Shown piece after piece: positions 61,692 to 64,000 of a stretch of 64,000 nucleotides of DNA. Within the stretch, counting starts at the first letter, position 1. The number at the start of each line of letters is the position of its first letter. The position numbers were made by a program, and so were the translations under genes. This stretch comes from Streptomyces curacoi. Lineage in GTDB: Bacteria > Actinomycetota > Actinomycetes > Streptomycetales > Streptomycetaceae. Where the stretch lies: NCBI RefSeq assembly GCF_001513975.1, contig NZ_KQ947995.1, positions 62,001 to 126,000 on the forward strand, given 5' to 3'. The notes beneath the pieces are model-generated. The model was not told where the DNA came from and did no database searches. It saw nothing but the letters and a program-made list of their open reading frames with translations.

Positions 61692-61810
61692 CCGAGCCGG
61701 ATCCGCCGCGCTACGAACCCGCCCCAGGCGTGGGCAGGCTGGCGCTGTGGATCCTGCTGTTCCTGCTCGCCGCGATCGCCGTCGTCCTGGGCGGCGTGTA
61801 CCTCACATGA
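61688..61810 (+). CDS. 40-residue single-pass membrane peptide
   Basis: GTG at 61688 overlaps the large-subunit stop (GTGA), and its own stop overlaps the next ATG (ATGATG). The product MTEPDPPRYEPAPGVGRL then has one hydrophobic helix (about 19-38) and ends YLT. The double overlap in a tight operon is the main evidence. It may tether the hydroxylase to the membrane; that is a guess. Confidence 0.7.
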   Translation: MTEPDPPRYEPAPGVGRLALWILLFLLAAIAVVLGGVYLT

Positions 61811-62337
61811 TGCGCGGAGTCGTGCTCATCACCGGCGTCATGGCGGCCGGGAAGTCGACGGTCGCGCAGGCGCTGGCGGAGCGGCTGCCGCGGGCGGCTC
61901 ATGTCCGCGGGGACGTCTTCCGGCGCATGATCGTCTCCGGCCGCGAGGAGTACGAACCCGGTGGCGGCGGCGAGGGCGAGGCGCAGCTGCGGCTGCGGTA
62001 CCGGCTGTCGGCGGCGACGGCGGACGCCTATGCGGAGGCCGGATTCACCGCGGTCGTGCAGGACGTGGTGCTGGGTGCCGAACTGGCGGCGTACGTAAGG
62101 CTGGTGCGCACGCGTCCGCTGCACGTGGTCGTCCTTGCGCCGAGCCCCGCGGCGGTGGCGGCGCGGGAGGCCGGGCGGGCCAAGACGGGCTACGGGGCTT
62201 GGACGGTCGAGGACCTGGACGGGGCCATGCGGGCGCGGACGCCGCGTATCGGGCTGTGGGTGGACTCGTCGGAGCTGACCGTGGGGGAGACGGTGGAGGC
62301 GATTGTGGCGGGGCGGGAACGCGCGAGGGTGGCCTGA
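61807..62337 (+). CDS. P-loop kinase-like ATP-binding protein
   Basis: 176 residues from ATG at 61807. Walker A GVMAAGKST (about 10-18), a LID-like Arg-rich segment and a DVVLGAEL segment resemble small-molecule kinases (gluconate, shikimate or chloramphenicol phosphotransferase-like). The phosphate acceptor is not identifiable. It is the last gene of the molybdenum hydroxylase operon, joined by a 4-base overlap. Confidence 0.85.
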   Translation: MMRGVVLITGVMAAGKSTVAQALAERLPRAAHVRGDVFRRMIVSGREEYEPGGGGEGEAQLRLRYRLSAATADAYAEAGFTAVVQDVVLGAELAAYVRLVRTRPLHVVVLAPSPAAVAAREAGRAKTGYGAWTVEDLDGAMRARTPRIGLWVDSSELTVGETVEAIVAGRERARVA

Positions 62338-62532
62338 GCGTCCTGGTGATGTGAAGCGCTGTCAGCGGCCGTGCCGATCCCGGCTTTCTGATGTGGTCGG
62401 GCTGATCCCAGGGTCGTTGTCAGTGGTGGCGCGTAGTGTTCTGAGCAGTGGGACGGCCGCCGGTTCCGGTGGGTCGGCCGGTCGGCCGTGTCCCGCTGCC
62501 CGGGGCGGTGAGCAAGCGCATGCGGGGGAGCC

Positions 62533-63729
62533 ATGAGCACGACGATGACGACATACGCCGGTGATACGGCGATCATCCTGACCGAGGCCGAACTGGGCCC
62601 GTACGTCACGCACGCGTCGACGCGGCGCTGGCTGACGGGACCCGGACTGCCCGGCGACAGCGGCGTGTTGAGCTTTGCCGAGCTGTGCCGCGAGGGCCTG
62701 CGGACGGTGGCGGACTCGACGGGTGATCCGGACGGCCGGCTGGCGGCGGAGCTGCGCGACCAGCTGGTGATAGGCGGACTGCTCGGCCCCGGCGGCCTGG
62801 AGACGGAGTCGGTCCTGCTCGACGGCGCGACCGGCGAGGTCTCGACGACGCACTTCCTGCACGACCGCCCCGACCTGATGGACCGCCGCCCCCTCGCCCC
62901 GTCCCTGCGCACACTGGTCCGCTTCGCGGAGGCGACGGACGAACTGGCGGGCCTGCGCGGCCAGTTCGCCTCCTACGTCGGCCGTTACGGCCCGCAGGCG
63001 GTCGCGGAGGCCTCGCGGCACCTGCTGGCGGTGTTCGAGGAGGGCACGGACGGCGAGCCGGCGCCGTTGTGGAAGATGGCGGCCCTGATCCGCCCCCTGA
63101 CGCTCGTGGCGGGCCGGGCCGGCGCGTCCGGGCTGGCCCTGGACCTGCCGCCGCGCCTGCTGGACCAGGAGTTCGGCCAGGGCAAGGTCGCGCGCTTCGA
63201 GGACGTCGACTTCCCCGCCACGCTCACGCACGAGCCGACCCGCCGCTTCCTGCGCGAGGTGGGCCTGCCGGAGGACGGCTACTTGTTCTCCCTCGACATC
63301 GATGTGCCGCTGCAGACGCTGGCCGAGTACTACGCCGACGAGAACCCGACTACCGAACTCCCCTCCCACGCCGACCACTTGATACGCCTCGGCCCCCTCG
63401 TCGAGGACAACAGCCTGCTCGTCGACGGCGAGACGGGCGCGGTCCTGAACTGGAGCGAGCCCGAGGCGAGGCTGTTCCCGCTGAACACGGATGTCTCCAC
63501 CCTCGCCTTCACGCTCTGGCTGCTCCACCGCGAGCAGGCGATCGACGAGGAGTCGGGCCACGAGCTGACGACCGGCACATACGACCAACTGGCCATGACG
63601 ATGCTCCAGGTCCTGTCGACGGTCGACCCGACCGGCACCAGAGCCGGCAGAAACGGCCGGCACTACTGGACGGAGGTGTTCCAGGACGAGTCGAGCGGGG
63701 TGCTCGAATCGGTGGGCGGGGTGCGGTGA
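62533..63729 (+). CDS. Double SUKH-4 domain protein (immunity type)
   Basis: 398 residues; GGGGGAG precedes the ATG. Two related halves: residues 18-185 (LGPYVTHASTRRWLTGPGLPGDSGVLSF ... VLLDGATGEV) and 220-390 (FPATLTHEPTRRFLREVGLPEDGYLFSLDI ... LLVDGETGAVLNW), each a SUKH-4 fold as used in immunity against nuclease and deaminase toxins. In Streptomyces a deaminase toxin-like gene often follows; here the following DNA has no intact gene. A role as orphan or housekeeping regulator is possible. Confidence 0.83.
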   Translation: MSTTMTTYAGDTAIILTEAELGPYVTHASTRRWLTGPGLPGDSGVLSFAELCREGLRTVADSTGDPDGRLAAELRDQLVIGGLLGPGGLETESVLLDGATGEVSTTHFLHDRPDLMDRRPLAPSLRTLVRFAEATDELAGLRGQFASYVGRYGPQAVAEASRHLLAVFEEGTDGEPAPLWKMAALIRPLTLVAGRAGASGLALDLPPRLLDQEFGQGKVARFEDVDFPATLTHEPTRRFLREVGLPEDGYLFSLDIDVPLQTLAEYYADENPTTELPSHADHLIRLGPLVEDNSLLVDGETGAVLNWSEPEARLFPLNTDVSTLAFTLWLLHREQAIDEESGHELTTGTYDQLAMTMLQVLSTVDPTGTRAGRNGRHYWTEVFQDESSGVLESVGGVR

Positions 63730-63743
63730 GACGACCGGCGGGC

Positions 63744-63997
63744 AGTGGTGCGACAGATCCACAAGGCCCGTACGGACGACATCACCATCCGCCCGGGCGG
63801 ACCCGGCGAGTTGGCGGCTGGACGTCGTCCTGGAGGCGCGCGACGGGGGCCTGGGCGGCAGGCTGATCACCGAGACCCCGGCGAGGGCGAGGGACCTCGC
63901 CGCACCTGCTCCAGGCCCACGTCGCACGGACGACGCCGTATCCCTGAGGCCGGGTACCGGCGCCGTCAGGAGGACTCGGTGATCGAGCGCCGCCGCC
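63744..63997 (+). pseudogene. Possible decayed gene fragment
   Basis: After the SUKH gene no frame is both open and protein-like to the window end. One frame gives VRQIHKARTDDITIRPGGPGEL and later RRIPEAGYRRRQEDSV, phrases like those of a GNAT acetyltransferase, with unrelated sequence between. It may be a decayed or recombined gene; the call is weak. Confidence 0.2.
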
Positions 63998-64000
63998 GTA

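Overview
The window reads as Streptomyces chromosome. It is very GC-rich, uses GTG and TTG starts freely, couples genes through ATGA/GTGA overlaps, and carries a tmRNA with an actinobacterial tag. From memory, not from a search, the order pkaA-pkaB-prfB-ftsE-ftsX-protease-smpB ... mat locus ... narK-nnaR ... ECF sigma-anti-sigma ... malic enzyme-hupA-murA-yqgE ... GH20 hexosaminidase matches the conserved core of S. coelicolor around SCO2974 to SCO2943.

Layout. 0-11.2 kb: an FHA protein (cut by the window edge, minus strand), two Ser/Thr kinases, release factor 2, a sortase-E (LAETG) surface protein, a small zinc-ribbon membrane protein, the FtsEX division ABC complex, an S41 C-terminal protease, SmpB and ssrA. 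11.3-18.7 kb: a DUF4232 lipoprotein, a secreted PHB-depolymerase-like esterase, a 1184-residue trypsin/nSTAND NTPase/beta-propeller-like protein, and a DacB-type carboxypeptidase. 18.7-19.2 kb: a structured, repeated hairpin region. 19.2-25.6 kb: a minus-strand operon for alpha-xyloside uptake and hydrolysis (binding lipoprotein, two permeases, GH31 alpha-xylosidase, LacI regulator) with two matching palindromic operators in front, shared with a divergent P450. 27-29.5 kb: an MFS exporter divergent from a LysR regulator.

29.5-36.4 kb is the most disturbed region. matA is intact. matB (polysaccharide deacetylase plus GT2 synthase) is cut inside its GT2 domain and joined out of frame to the 3' part of an Rhs/YD-repeat polymorphic toxin gene. 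That gene ends in RHS core, HINT protease and AHH-nuclease domains, and is followed by a 20-bp-stem hairpin and an unassigned probable immunity gene.

36.4-48.5 kb: a lipoprotein, a membrane protein, the NarK transporter and the NnaR-type regulator, a CGNR zinc-finger regulator, an ECF sigma/anti-sigma pair, a HelD-like RNA polymerase recycling ATPase, a probable small RNA, an ACT-domain malic enzyme and HupA. 48.5-50.6 kb: murA, preceded on its 3' side by several decaying tandem copies of its own 3' end. 50.8-56.6 kb: YqgE, a DUF3039 protein, and an amino-sugar ABC importer with GH20 hexosaminidase, fronted by a DasR-like site. 56.8-62.3 kb: a five-gene overlapping operon for a three-subunit molybdenum hydroxylase, a 40-residue membrane peptide and a P-loop kinase. 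62.5-64 kb: a double SUKH-4 immunity-type protein and an apparently decayed fragment.

The strongest leads are the matB/rhs junction, the covarying hairpin array at 18.96-19.16 kb, the murA-tail repeats, the terminator-ended small RNA before the malic enzyme gene, and the molybdenum hydroxylase, whose large subunit lacks the usual catalytic glutamate.
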